Shown: one piece after another, positions 23,167-33,728 of the stretch
Numbering within the stretch: the first letter of the stretch is position 1
How the letters are laid out: the number at the start of each line of letters is the position of its first letter
Source of the DNA: Dryocosmus kuriphilus
Taxonomy: Eukaryota > Arthropoda > Insecta > Hymenoptera > Cynipidae
NCBI GenBank assembly: GCA_038277395.1
Contig: CM076192.1
Location: forward strand, 124,693,470-124,757,469
Length of the DNA stretch: 64,000 nucleotides
Direction of reading: 5' to 3'
Program-made: the position numbers and the translations under genes
The notes under the pieces: model-generated
What the model saw: only the letters and a program-made list of their open reading frames with translations
Told to the model about the DNA's origin: nothing
The model's database searches: none

Positions 23167-25717
23167 AAAAAAACTGTTTTCGCAAAATTAAAACATCCAT
23201 TTTCCGGCTAAAATATGCGAAGTACAAATAAAAAATTATAGAGTAAAATTGTTCGTCTCAAAAAATCTACAAATTTTGTTTCAACCATTTTTTGATAAAA
23301 TGCACGTCATATGTTTTAATCCAGAAAAAGTTATTAAAAATAAAAAAAACCGTGGTTTCTTGCTAAAATATTGTAGATACGAAAAAAATATTAATAAACA
23401 AAGTTGTTCACCTCGCAAGTATCTACAAATTTGCCTTAACTAATTTGTTTTGGCAGACGCGTAGTTTTTGAGTTATTCGTGAAACATGCTATTAAATACA
23501 AACAAATCCACTTTTCAGCAAAACTATGCGAGATACGAGAAAATATTGACTAGCAGAATTGTTCGTCTTAAAAGTGTCTACAAATTTTCTTGAAACGATT
23601 CTTCGATCCAAAGCATAGTTTATATGTGAAACGTTTAGCAGTTCCTTTAATCAAAAAATACATTATCATAAAGTTAATAAAATGTTATTAATAGTTATTG
23701 AGAAATCTGCCCGCTACTCAGACGCATTCTCATCATGTTTCTCACGCTTACCAGTTGGTTAAGGTATATAAAGACGCGAATTTCTTCATCTTTTACATAG
23801 TTTGCTTGAAAAATGCAATTTTTACATTCTTATCAGAGAAGTTATTAGATTTATGTAAAATTTGACCCTCGCAGCTTTCATCAAATCCCCACGTTTTGAG
23901 ACACCCGAGTGAAAAAAACGGTAAATACGACGGTATCTCTCAGTTGTCTGTTGTTGTTGTTGTTGTCGTTGTTGTCATTACCGCCGTTGTCTTTGTCGTC
24001 GTCGGCGCATGTTACCGCAATAGCTTTTGAAGGGATCATCAGATTGGATTGCGCTTTGGCACACTTCTTCGGGGTCCGAAAACAAAGGACGAGTTCGTTA
24101 ATCAGCGGTTTTTGACCTGTGTTTATGGTTTTATCCATTAAAACTGTTTTCACAAAACCAAAAAATCCATTTTCCAGCTAAAATATGCGAGATAAAATAA
24201 AAGACTGGACAGTAAAATTGTTCATCTCAAGAAAATGTACAAATTTTGTTTCAACAATTTTTTGATAAGGAGCACGGGTTTTTTTTAATCGAGAAAAGTT
24301 GTTAAATATAAAAGACTGCTGTTTCTTGCCAAAATATTCAAGATACGAAAAAAATTATAACGAAAAAAGGTGTTCAGTTCGAAAAGATCTACAAATTTTG
24401 TATTATCTGTGTTTGATTAAATGCTCGGTTTTCGTTGTAATCGAGAAAACTGTGCAAGATAAGAAAAAAAATGACAATTAAGAAAGTTTTTCACCTAAAA
24501 AGGCTCTAAAAATTTTCTCTCCATAATTTTTGGGAGAGACGCGTAGTTTTTGAGTTATTCGTAAAATATATTATTAAATACAAACAAATCCACTGTTAAG
24601 CAAAGCTATGCGAGATACGAGAAAATATTAACAAGCAGAATGGTTCATCATAAGAAGATCCAGAAATTTTCTTGAATCATTTCTTCGATCCAACGCATAA
24701 ATTATACATGAAACTTATAATAGTTGCTTTAATCAAAAAATACAATACCATAAAGTTAATAAAAATTTAGTAAAAGTTATTGAAAAATCTGCCGGCTACT
24801 CAGGCGCATTCTTATCATGTTTCCCACGCTTACCAGTTGATTAAAGTATATAAAAAAAGTCAATTTGTTAATTTTTTACATAGTTAGGTTGAAAAATGCA
24901 ATTTTTACATTCTTATCAGAGAAGGTATTAGATTTATGTAAAATTTGACCCTCGCAGTTATCATCAAACCTCCACGTTTTGAGACACCCGAGTAAAAAAA
25001 ACGGTCCTTTCGACGGTGTCTGTCTGTCTGTTGTTGTTGTTGTCGTTGTCGTCGTCGGCTTCTGTTACTGCAATAACTTTTGAAAGAATCATCAGTTTGG
25101 GTTGCGCCCTGGCACACTTCTTCAGGGTCCAAAAAGAAAGAACTAGTTCGTTAACTAGCGGTTTTTGATATGTAGTTATGGTTTGATCCATCAAAAACGG
25201 TTCTCACAAAATAAAAAAATCCATTTTTCGGCTAAAATATGCGAGATACAAAAAAAGGCTAGACAGTAAAATTGTTCACCTAAAGAAAATCTAGAAATTT
25301 GGTTTCGACAATTTTTTGATGCAGAGCACGGCTTTTTTTAATCGAGAAAAGTTATTAAAAATACAAAACTGTGATTTCTTGCCAAAATATTCAAGATACG
25401 AAAAAAGTTGTAATAAAAAAAGTTCTTCAACTCGAAAAGATCTATATATTTGCTCTCTATCATTTTTTTTTTTAAACAGACGCCTATTTTTTGTGTTATT
25501 CGTGAAATATGTCATAAAATCTAAAGAAAATCTCTCTTCAGCAAAACTATGCAAGTTATGAGAAAATATTAACAAGCAGAATAGTTCACCTTTGAAAGAG
25601 CTACAAAATTTATTTACAAAACTCATCGTATTAATTTTAAGAATCGAAATCCTGCATTGGGAAAATTTGGAAAATCACAAGAAAACTGCTTCACATTACA
25701 TCTTTTTCCATTCATAC

Positions 25718-25851
25718 CTGTATCTAAAAATGTTGCCTTATTTCGATCCGAAGAATCAAACCATTTTGCAAAATACTTCGAGCCTTCAAATTTCTTTGTG
25801 GGTTTCTTTTCTGGTTTATATTTGCAGCTTTTCACAATTGAACCTCTTCTT
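25718..25851 (-). CDS. Micro-exon gene A, candidate upstream exon
   Basis: The donor is clear ('gatacag|gtatga', phase 1), matching the phase of the short downstream exons. The acceptor is less so ('tctttcataaag' is the best choice). The frame reads basic peptide: SCKYKPEKKPTKKFEGSK, then YFAKWFDSSDRNKATFLDT. The matching segment of block B is at 49,219-49,358, where the donor has become 'cagata'. Linkage to the exons at 18.3-19.6 kb rests on the shared order in both blocks; about 6 kb of array lies between. Confidence 0.4.
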
Positions 25852-26139
25852 CTTTATGAAAGAATATTAGACGCAACAGATCTGGATTCAAGTTTGTTGT
25901 ACGACAATGGATAACAAATAATTGACAACAAGTGATTTTATAGGAATTAATAAAAAAATTTTTTCGGTAAAACGTTCAATAGTTAGATGCAGATATAAAT
26001 GTTTTATTGTTTAACAAATAAGTTGAGATATAATCTTAATATCATAAGAAAATAAAAAGGAAAGATATGTGAAGTAAAATTCCTGGAAAAGATGTTGACA
26101 TACACATATATGAATTTTTACAATTTTTATTAGATCTAT

Positions 26140-26689
26140 TTAATATTTAAAATTTAATAACTTTAATTGCAGATTTTTTAAAACTGGTTATTTGTATAAT
26201 TTAGAATTTTTATCTTTCGATAATTAAAAATATTTTTACTTTTAATTTCGGATAGTTTATAATTCTTTCATTTGTACTTTGAACAATTTCCTTTTTTTGT
26301 AATCTATATTTTTTCTCTCATTTTTTATTAGTCATATTGTTTAATAATATTATTTACTTCATAATTAAATATTTATTTTGGGAAATAATTTTAAATTAAT
26401 TTTAATTTTAATAAGAGTTTTAATACTCAAATTCTAAAAAAATGTTTTAAAAATAAGTTTCAAATGAAATGGTAAATTAATAATTTTAATGTCGGATATT
26501 TTTAAATTTGTTATTTGCGTAATTCATCATTTTCATTTTTCGATAATAAAGTATTTTGTTTTTTTAAATTTCGAATAGTCGATAATTCGTTAATTTGTAT
26601 TTTCGACAATTTCATTTTTTTTTTTTAGATTTGAATTTATGGTTTTATCATTTTTGATTAGTGTTATATATTATTAGTATTATTTATTT
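26140..26689. repeat. AT-rich satellite
   Basis: Words 'tttttcgataattaaa', 'atagtttataattc', 'ttttattagtc' and 'tttaatttcgga' recur, ending in 'attagtattatttattt' where LINE copy 2 begins. The block matches 49,620-50,160. Confidence 0.7.
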
Positions 26690-27191
26690 GGCTTTTGTTG
26701 CCGGCGCTGAGAGTGACGGGACGCGTGTGGAAATATTGAGATCTTTTTGATTTTTTTTGAGGTGATTAAGGTTTTGCGTGTGGTGGAAAATTATGGTGAC
26801 TAAATTATTGGGAGGCTGTAGTTGGGAGTGAATGCGTGGAAGGTCTGCGTAGAGTGAATAAAAAGTAAAAAAAGAGTAAATTTAGGAAGGCTGAGTGCGT
26901 GAGGTTAGGATCGAAGTCAGATTCCATTGTGGATTCTAGACGGGAAAGAGTTGATCAGTGGAAAAGAGAGTTGGTTAGTGAATTTAGACAATTTTGGATA
27001 GTCACACTGTAAGATCAAATTTGGCTGATAATATTTTTTTACTGTTTTTTAGAAATAGGATGAAGGGGGATGGTATGGCGAGGGGTCCGTGGGCTGGTGG
27101 AAAGAAAGGGAAAGGAGTTGAGCGCGAAGAAATTGATCAGTGGATAAAGTAGAAATGCCGTTAGCCAGTAATCCCGTGCAGAAGAATACCA

Positions 27192-27930
27192 GTGGGTAAC
27201 ACATGGCGAAGAGGGACTCGGACGAGGCGAGCTCGCGGTCGTGACCAAGTCGTGAAGGGAAGGGGGCATGTAAACCAAGAAAGGTTGAGGGAATTAAATA
27301 ATGCGGGATCTAGCGACATTTTGGCAAGAAGGCGTTCTGAAAATATAGGTACAAACTCAAAAGTGGAGAAGTCGGAGGATATCAGAAGAGTTAGAGAGGA
27401 GGGGAGTGAAGGAGGGGAAGGGGTAATTTAACAAAGAGAAGAGAAGAGTGGTCACACAGAGGGGATAGAACAGGGGAGGGGGCGCACCATAAAAAGGCTG
27501 ATTAGAGAATTAAGGGAGGAAATGTGTAAAAGGCTTGAGGAGGTGAAGAAGTAGGGGAGTGGAACAGAGGACGTGGTTCGAAAAGTGAAAGAGAAATGGG
27601 AAAAGTGGGAAACTGTTTGGAAAGAGGAACAAGAGAAGGTGTGGAGAAAATTTGAGAGTATGGAGAATAGACAGAGAATAAGTGGGGAAAAAAGAAGAAA
27701 GGAAATATGTCAGCTGGAAGAGAGAGTATGTAATTTAGAAAGTAGGAATTATTGCGGTAGAAAGGAGGGAGATATGAAATTGAGATAGGAGAACGAGAAA
27801 GTGAGACATAGACTAAGCGGGTTAGAAAGGAAGATAGAAGGGGATGAAAGGGAGAAGGAAAGAAGAAACAGTGGTTAAAGGAACGCAATTAGAAAGCGAG
27901 ACGGGAAAGGAGGAGGCAGAGAAGCTTCTA
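27192..27930 (+). pseudogene. ORF1-like region of LINE copy 2
   Basis: Frames at 27,192-27,431 and 27,573-27,788 are rich in Glu, Lys and Arg. The second (EKWEKWETVWKEEQEKVWRK, then QLEERVCNLESRN) is a clear coiled-coil pattern. Stop codons interrupt it. Confidence 0.55.
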
Positions 27931-27959
27931 AAAAATATAGAGGCACATTTCAGGGTGGA

Positions 27960-28640
27960 GTAAATAAAAGGGGAAAAGGAAAGGTATTAAAAGAAATTTA
28001 CCAAAAGGGTACATCTGGAGAGTGCAGGAAGAAAGAAAGGAACATGAGATTGGAACGAAGATGGGGGGCATGGTCTCAGTGGAGGGGGGGGGGATGAATT
28101 GGCAATAGAAGAGAAAGGGGGAAAGAAGGAGACAGACCTGGAGGATGTGACGGCTAGGAGAGTAAAGTTGGAAGAGGAAGAGTTGACGTGGTTTGCGTGT
28201 ACTGAAGAAGAGGATAAGAAAAGGGGCGGAAATTAATAAAGAGTTGGATGGAAGAAAAGAAAGTGAGTTGGTATTAATATGTGTAGATTTGAATGCATAA
28301 TCTGTGGAATTGGGGAAGAAGAGTGGGATGAAGAAACGGAAACTTTCAGCAGAAAGTCGAAGCAGTGGGAAATAGACAGAGAGGGTCAAATACTGCTGAG
28401 TATGGTCGGGAAGGCAGTTTGGTTCCTTCGTAACGGAAGCACAAATGGTGATAGGGAAGGGGAGTTGACGTAAGTAGGAAAAGTAGATACAGTGATTGAC
28501 TGCATCCTGGCAGAAGAAAGGATAAAACTGATTGTAGACAGATTGGAGATAAGGGATGAGATAGATTCTAAACATCTTCTGGTGATCGTTACTCTGAGAA
28601 GCGAAGGGTGGAAGCGAAGTAGGGAAAAAGAGAGGGGATA
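27960..28640 (+). pseudogene. Endonuclease region of LINE copy 2
   Basis: The frame 28,279-28,473 (EEEWDEETETFSRKSKQWEI, then GKAVWFLRNGSTNGD) and the following DCILAEERIKLIVDRLEI match the second half of the endonuclease in LINE copy 3 (55,800-56,150). Several stops are present. Confidence 0.65.
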
Positions 28641-29039
28641 CTAGAGAAAAAACTAAAGATGTGAAGGCTGGAGGGGGGGGGGGCTTTCAAGAACTTAGAG
28701 AATACAAGGAAAAGATGGAGAAAGAGAATGATATGTGCACACAAGATGAAGATCCGTGTAAGACAGTAGCAAATTTAAGAGCAAAGATAGAGAATATAAT
28801 GGTTGACGTAATGCCGCAGGGTGAGCAGGAAGAGAAGAAGAAATGTTGTCGGGACGCAAAATGTAGAGAGAGAGTAAGGAAGAAATAAGGGAATGTTTAA
28901 GAATATGAAGAAGAGGAGTTTGGTAGAAAAGAGAGTACAAATATGGTAAATATGGTAAAGGGGAAGGTAGGAAGAAAGTAGAGGGAGAGGAAGATCTCGG
29001 AAATGAGATTAGTAGAGAAGAGGTGAAAGGACAATAAGA

Positions 29040-29892
29040 CGGCTCAAAAGAGATAAGGCGACAGAGGAGAACGGCATAGAGAACGAGGCTTTGAAGTATG
29101 GAGGAGGTGGGGTGCAGGATGTGATACGGAGAATATGCAATAAGGTATGGAATGGAGATGGATGGCCAAAAGAATGGAGGGCAGAGTTAGTAGTACCATT
29201 AAAAAGGGGAGGGCAAAAAGTTAGAGGAGTACAGAAGATTTACACTTATGTCGGTAGCGTATAAAATTTACGCAGAAATAGTTAGAAAGAGGCTCGAAAG
29301 GGAGGTGGAGGTCAAAGGGATTATTCCACATAATCAGACGCGTTTTATAGAAGGGATGGGTACTACTGACAACGTGTACGTACTTAATTACATAGTGAAT
29401 AGGAATTTAGGGAGAAAGAAGGGGAAGCTGAGAGCTCTGTTTGCTGATTTTAAGGCAGCGTTTGATTCGGTAAACAGGAGGGTGCTTTTCAAAACACTAG
29501 AAGAAAGGGGAGTGGACAAAGGCCTAGTCGAAGGAATTAAGGAAATGTTAGTAGAAAGCAGAGTAAGGGTGAAAGTAGGAGCACAAAAGGGAGAGGCATT
29601 CTGGATAAGAAGAGGAGTGAGGCAAGGTTGCACACTTACTCCGCTTCTATTCAGTATCCTATTAGCATATTTAGAAGAGGAATTAGAAAGGAATGGAAAG
29701 GGAGGGGTTATACTAGGGAATGGTAAAATATACACTTTGAGGTATGCGGAAGATATAGTTTTGTTAGCGGAAGATGAAAGAGGGATGAAGCTAATAATGA
29801 GAGTGTTTCAGGAGTACATGAGAGAGAAAGATCTCACGGTAAATGTTGGAAAGACAAAAAGTTATACTTTAGGAATAGGGGAGAGAAAATAG
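29040..29892 (+). pseudogene. Reverse transcriptase of LINE copy 2
   Basis: The longest open part (29,248-29,892) reads VAYKIYAEIVRKRLE, IIPHNQTRFIEGMG, ALFADFKAAFDSVNRR (catalytic Asp), RRGVRQGCTLTPLLF and LRYAEDIVLLAEDERGM. The expected YADD box is YAED. LINE copy 3 has the same YAED, whereas copy 1 keeps ADD. The fingers region before 29,248 is in another frame (about 29,030-29,240). Confidence 0.85.
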
Positions 29893-30384
29893 AGTACGAG
29901 TGCAAGATGAATGGTGAGACGGGTACGAGATAGAGACATGGGATCATGTGCTAGAGAGATGCACTGGGGTTGGAACGGGTGGGGAGAGCGTGAGTGAAAG
30001 GATAAGACGGATTTTGGACAGGAATGGACAAGGTGAGATGGGGTTGAAAGAGTGGGAAGAACTATGAGAAAGGTCAGGGAGCAGGGATTAGGTTACGGCC
30101 AAAAGGGGATTCCAATCAAAGGAAAGTAAAGATATAGAGTTGCGAAAAAAGAGAGCTTATGAAGTAAATGCGAGAGGAATCGAAAGCCCGCGGAAGCTTG
30201 AGCGTAAGGTTAGGTATAGTTAAGACGAGATTATAAATACCATAATTAGATAGTAAGATAGATTGAGACTAAAGTGTAAAAAAATGTGTAAGACAAGACG
30301 GTTATGCTAATAATGTAATGTGTAAAGAATTTACAGGCAACGGAGGCCCTCAAACCCGTAAAAGGCAGAGTCATAAACATTCAT

Positions 30385-32095
30385 AATATTATTTGTTCTA
30401 TAACTATGTACACAGTATTGGTGACTTTAATTTAGTCTTAATTCTAATAAGCTTAATTATTTAAAATACTCAGTAATTCTAATACTAATGTTATTTCTTT
30501 AAAATAAATGATAAATGAACGAATAAATTAATAACTATAATTTCGAATAGTTTTGAAATTATCATTTTTGTAATTCAGAATTTATATTTTTCGATAAAAA
30601 AATATATTCTTCTTTTAAATTTCGAAAATTCTATAATTCGTTTATTTGTATTTTCCACAGTTTTCATTTTTTCTTAATTTGTATTTATTTTTCTGTCATT
30701 TTTTGTTAGTCTCATAAATTATTAATATTATTTATTTTATAACAATATAATTAGTATTGGCAATTTTAAATTAATTTTAATACTAATAATTTTAATTATT
30801 TAAAATACTCAATGATTCTAATACTTATTTCAATTTTTTTAAATAAGTTATAAATAAGTTAATAAGTTAATAATTTAATTTCCGATAGTTTATAATTCGT
30901 TAATTTGTATCCTCGACAATTTTCTTTTTTGTGAATTAGTATTTTTTTTGTCACTTTTTATTAGTCCTATCAATTTTCATATTATATGTTTTTTAAATCA
31001 ATATTTTAAAAAAAATTTAAATTGATTTTAATAATAATTTCAATAACTACAATTTTAATTTTTCTGATAGCTAAAAGCTTCAGTAGTAATATAAAATTCC
31101 TTAAAAATAAATTGTAAATAAATAAATCAATGAATAACTTTAATTTCGATTATCTTAAAAGGTTTTATTTGTATAGTTCAGAATTTTTATTTTTTGACAA
31201 TAAACAATGATTTTATTTTAAATTTCTGATATTTTATATTTTGTTAATCTGTATTTTTGACAGTTTTCTGTTTTGTTAATTTGTATTTCTTCATTTTTTA
31301 TTAGCCCTACCAATTATTGATATTATTTATCATATTTTATAATTAAATATGTATCTTGCATAATTTTAAACAAATTTCAAATAAATTATAAATAATATAA
31401 TAATTTAAATTTTTGATACTTTTAAAATTGTTGCTTGTATAATTCAGAATTTTTATTTCTCGATAATGAAAAATTTTTTATTTTAAATTCCGGATCGTTT
31501 ATAACTCTTTAATTTTTTTTCGACAATTTCCTTTTTTTTTAATTTTTAAATGTAATTGTAATTTTTATTAGCCCTGTCAATTTTTTATCTATTTTATAAT
31601 TTTTATTTTTGATAATTTTAAAACACTTTTTAATTAATTTTTCATAGTATTTTAATTTTTAAACAATTTTTCATAATTTTGTTTCTGATTTTTTAAAAAT
31701 AATTTTATTTTTTTACACAATTTAATAAATTTTATTTCGTTTATAACTAATTTTAATTTTTTTTAAATTTTTTTATTCCGCTAATTTGATATGTTCTATC
31801 CAGAAATTTCTGATTTTTTTTTTAAGTGTAATTGTAATTTTTTATTAGCCCTGTCAATTGCTAATATTATCTATTTTATAATTAAATGTTTATTTTTGAT
31901 AATTTTAAAACACTCTTAATTTTAATAATAATTTTCATAGTAACCGTTTTAACTTTTTAAACAATTTTTCATAATTTTGTTTCTGATTCTATTTTTTAAA
32001 AATAAATTTAAATAAATACACAACTTAATAATTTTACTTTCTGGTAATCTTAAATTCGTTATTTCCGCTAATGGCGGAAATTTCTGAAGGGAAAA
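30385..32095. repeat. AT-rich satellite, tandem
   Basis: 'ttattagtc/ccct' words followed by 'atcaattattaatattattt' recur near 30,707, 30,960, 31,298, 31,566 and 31,847. The spacing of about 250-340 bases gives a degenerate monomer near 290. Other shared words are 'ttcgttaatttgtat', 'tttttcgataat' and 'aatttcggatag'. This is the longest satellite block in the window. Confidence 0.7.
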
Positions 32096-32265
32096 TGTCT
32101 AAGTGAATATTAAAAATTAGAAAAGTTTGACCTAAATGAAAAAAAAGGTTCTGAAAATGTCATTTTTGTTCTTATACTGTGTTTTGATGTTAGGGTTGCT
32201 TGTCCAGTGATAGAATTAGTTTTTAGATGTTAATTTTGTTATCTAGTTTGTGAAAAAATTCTATC
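32096..32265. other. Short non-coding spacer
   Basis: Nothing recognised. Confidence 0.3.
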
Positions 32266-32340
32266 CAGCTCCACTGGGAATCGAATCCAAGTCTACAGAT
32301 TATAGGTCTAGTGCTCTACCCACTAAGCTACAGAGAGACG
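32266..32340 (-). repeat. tRNA-like sequence (SINE-head or tRNA relic)
   Basis: On the minus strand it reads 'gtagcttagtgggtagagc' (D arm and A box), a seven-base loop 'cctataa' with central tat, and 'ggattcgattccc' (T arm and B box). The order and spacing are those of a tRNA. The two acceptor strands do not pair well and the outer anticodon-stem pair is lost, so I do not call a functional tRNA. It adjoins the repeat flank that also starts this window. Confidence 0.55.
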
Positions 32341-32424
32341 AGATTTATTTTACACAAACTCCAACAGGTACATTCTGGTGAAACTTGCAGTCCCAAGAAG
32401 GGAGACGATGCTTTTAATTTGTTA
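32340..32424. repeat. Left flank of the repeat interrupted by the Jockey/CR1-type LINE
   Basis: 'acattctggtg' and 'cccaagaaggg' match bases 90-118; 'gacgatgcttttaatttgtt' matches 'gacgatgattttaatttgtt' at 316-335. Confidence 0.7.
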
Positions 32425-32591
32425 TTTCATTTCATTTCATTTCATTTCAATTTATTAAATCCAACAGTCCGAAGACCAATTACAGGATTACAAGTTATAA
32501 ACAAAATATGGCGCAAGAGGAGGTGTTATAGAATACAAAAGTATCGTAGATGTAAATATTAATTAAGCTTAGAATGTAAGTTATGACTCAA

Positions 32592-33728
32592 TCAAGTAGT
32601 AGAGTTTATGTAGGTGCGAACAGTTTCTAAAAAAGTGTTGATAGATTGAGTTAAAATATTGATATTGCCATTAGATGCTTTATGAATTGAGTTATACTTG
32701 TCACACATCTTGAGAATGGGAGTACTATGTGTCGGAATGTCGGTAAAGGTATAGAATGGAACCCAAAATCTGGTATCTTTTTCCGGAACTGCAAAAGGAA
32801 CTTGCGACAGAAGATAAGAGTCATCTATGAAACCTCTTATAATTTTGAATAGAAATAGTACCATGGCAACTTTTCTTCTATTCTCAATTGTCCATTCATT
32901 AAATCTTTCACATAATTCAAGGTAGTCATAACCAGGAGGAATGAACTCACCATTAATCTTCAGGTTAAGGAACTTTAAGAACCGTTTTTGACATTTTTCA
33001 ATAGCAAGTATTTGATAATTAGTTTTTGGATTCCAAACTACAGACCCATATTCTAATTTTGACCTAACTAAAGCATAGTATAAGATACGGAAGGTAGATT
33101 CCTTCTTAAAAGATCGACACGTTCTGAATAAAAAACCTAAGGATCTATTAGCTTCGCGTGTCATAATGTCAACTTGAGTGTTCCAATTTAATGAGTTATT
33201 AAAGTAAATTCCAAGGTCACGCTGAACCTTCACTTTTTCTAAAACAATGGAATTTATTTTGTACTCAAACTCAATTATATCAATCTTTCTGGAAAATGTC
33301 ATAACAGTACATTTCTTTGTATTAATATCAAAAGAATTATTACTGCACCAATCTACAAAGTTATTTACATCGTTTTGTAACTCAGCACAATCTTTAATGC
33401 TATTAATTGGTTTCAATATTTTAGCGTCATCTGCGTATAACAAAATAGTATTTAATACAACACTATCGACGTCGTTCATATTTATAACGAAAAGCAAGGG
33501 ACCTAGATTCGACCCTTGTGGAACACCAGACGAGGGTGAGAATGAGTGGGACGAGTATCCATTGTATTGAACGTTCATATGACGATTATTTAAATATGAA
33601 TAAATGAGACTAAGTATCTTATTAGGAACGCCTAAACTTTGAAGCTTATTTACAATAATGCAGTGATCAATACTGTCGAAAGCTTTTGAGATATCAGTAT
33701 ATATAGCATCAACTTGTCTATGTTTCAA
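32592..33728 (-). CDS. ORF2, C-terminal part: reverse transcriptase palm and thumb
   Basis: A 378-residue frame. It carries YTDISKAFDSIDH (first catalytic Asp), SSGVPQGSNLGPLLF, ILLYADDAKI (catalytic YADD) and then DLGIYFNNSLNW and a long C-terminal region. It is the direct continuation of the frame 33,725-35,446. The switch lies in a short T run near 33,735, where one base appears to be missing, so this piece has no start of its own. All RT catalytic residues are present. The final 120 residues are less conserved in such elements. Confidence 0.9.
   Translation of the reverse strand: MKHRQVDAIYTDISKAFDSIDHCIIVNKLQSLGVPNKILSLIYSYLNNRHMNVQYNGYSSHSFSPSSGVPQGSNLGPLLFVINMNDVDSVVLNTILLYADDAKILKPINSIKDCAELQNDVNNFVDWCSNNSFDINTKKCTVMTFSRKIDIIEFEYKINSIVLEKVKVQRDLGIYFNNSLNWNTQVDIMTREANRSLGFLFRTCRSFKKESTFRILYYALVRSKLEYGSVVWNPKTNYQILAIEKCQKRFLKFLNLKINGEFIPPGYDYLELCERFNEWTIENRRKVAMVLFLFKIIRGFIDDSYLLSQVPFAVPEKDTRFWVPFYTFTDIPTHSTPILKMCDKYNSIHKASNGNINILTQSINTFLETVRTYINSTT

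Larger units (their letters stand above)
19670..25640. repeat. Hierarchical tandem array of about 1-kb modules
   Basis: Module heads start near 19,670, 20,617, 22,115, 22,860, 23,826 and 24,905, with a partial one near 21,210. Each head begins with 'cattctcatc'-like text, passes a (gtcgttgtt)n microsatellite and reaches 'aactttcgaaggactaatcg', then 'ggattggattgcgctttggc'. After it come subrepeats of about 150 bases built on 'gcaagatacgaaaaaa', 'aaagttgttcacctc', 'gatctacaaatttg' and 'gcacggtttttg'. A tail ends in 'aaaaatctgcccgctac', 'caggcgcattctcatca' and 'tctcacgcttaccag'. The array occupies the interval where block B holds the duplicated micro-exons. The same modules recur at 59.24-60.5 and 61.05-62.22 kb. 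Confidence 0.8.
26690..30384 (+). mobile_element. Non-LTR retrotransposon, LINE copy 2
   Basis: The 5' end is 'ggcttttgttgccggcgctg' at 26,690, directly after 'tattatttattt'; the 3' end near 30,384 is followed by 'aatattatttgtt'. This is a likely 11-13 base target-site duplication of satellite sequence. ORF1-like (about 27.2-27.9 kb), endonuclease (28.0-28.6 kb) and RT (29.0-29.9 kb) follow in order. The segment after the RT lacks about 770 bases that LINE copy 3 has at 57.37-58.13 kb. Stops and shifts make it inactive. Confidence 0.85.

Noticed and set aside
27502..28575. Minus-strand frames such as 27,502-27,888 and 27,928-28,575
   Set aside because: Same effect on the other strand of LINE copy 2.
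33247..33570. Plus-strand frame of 107 residues
   Set aside because: Shadow of the Jockey/CR1-type LINE reverse transcriptase.
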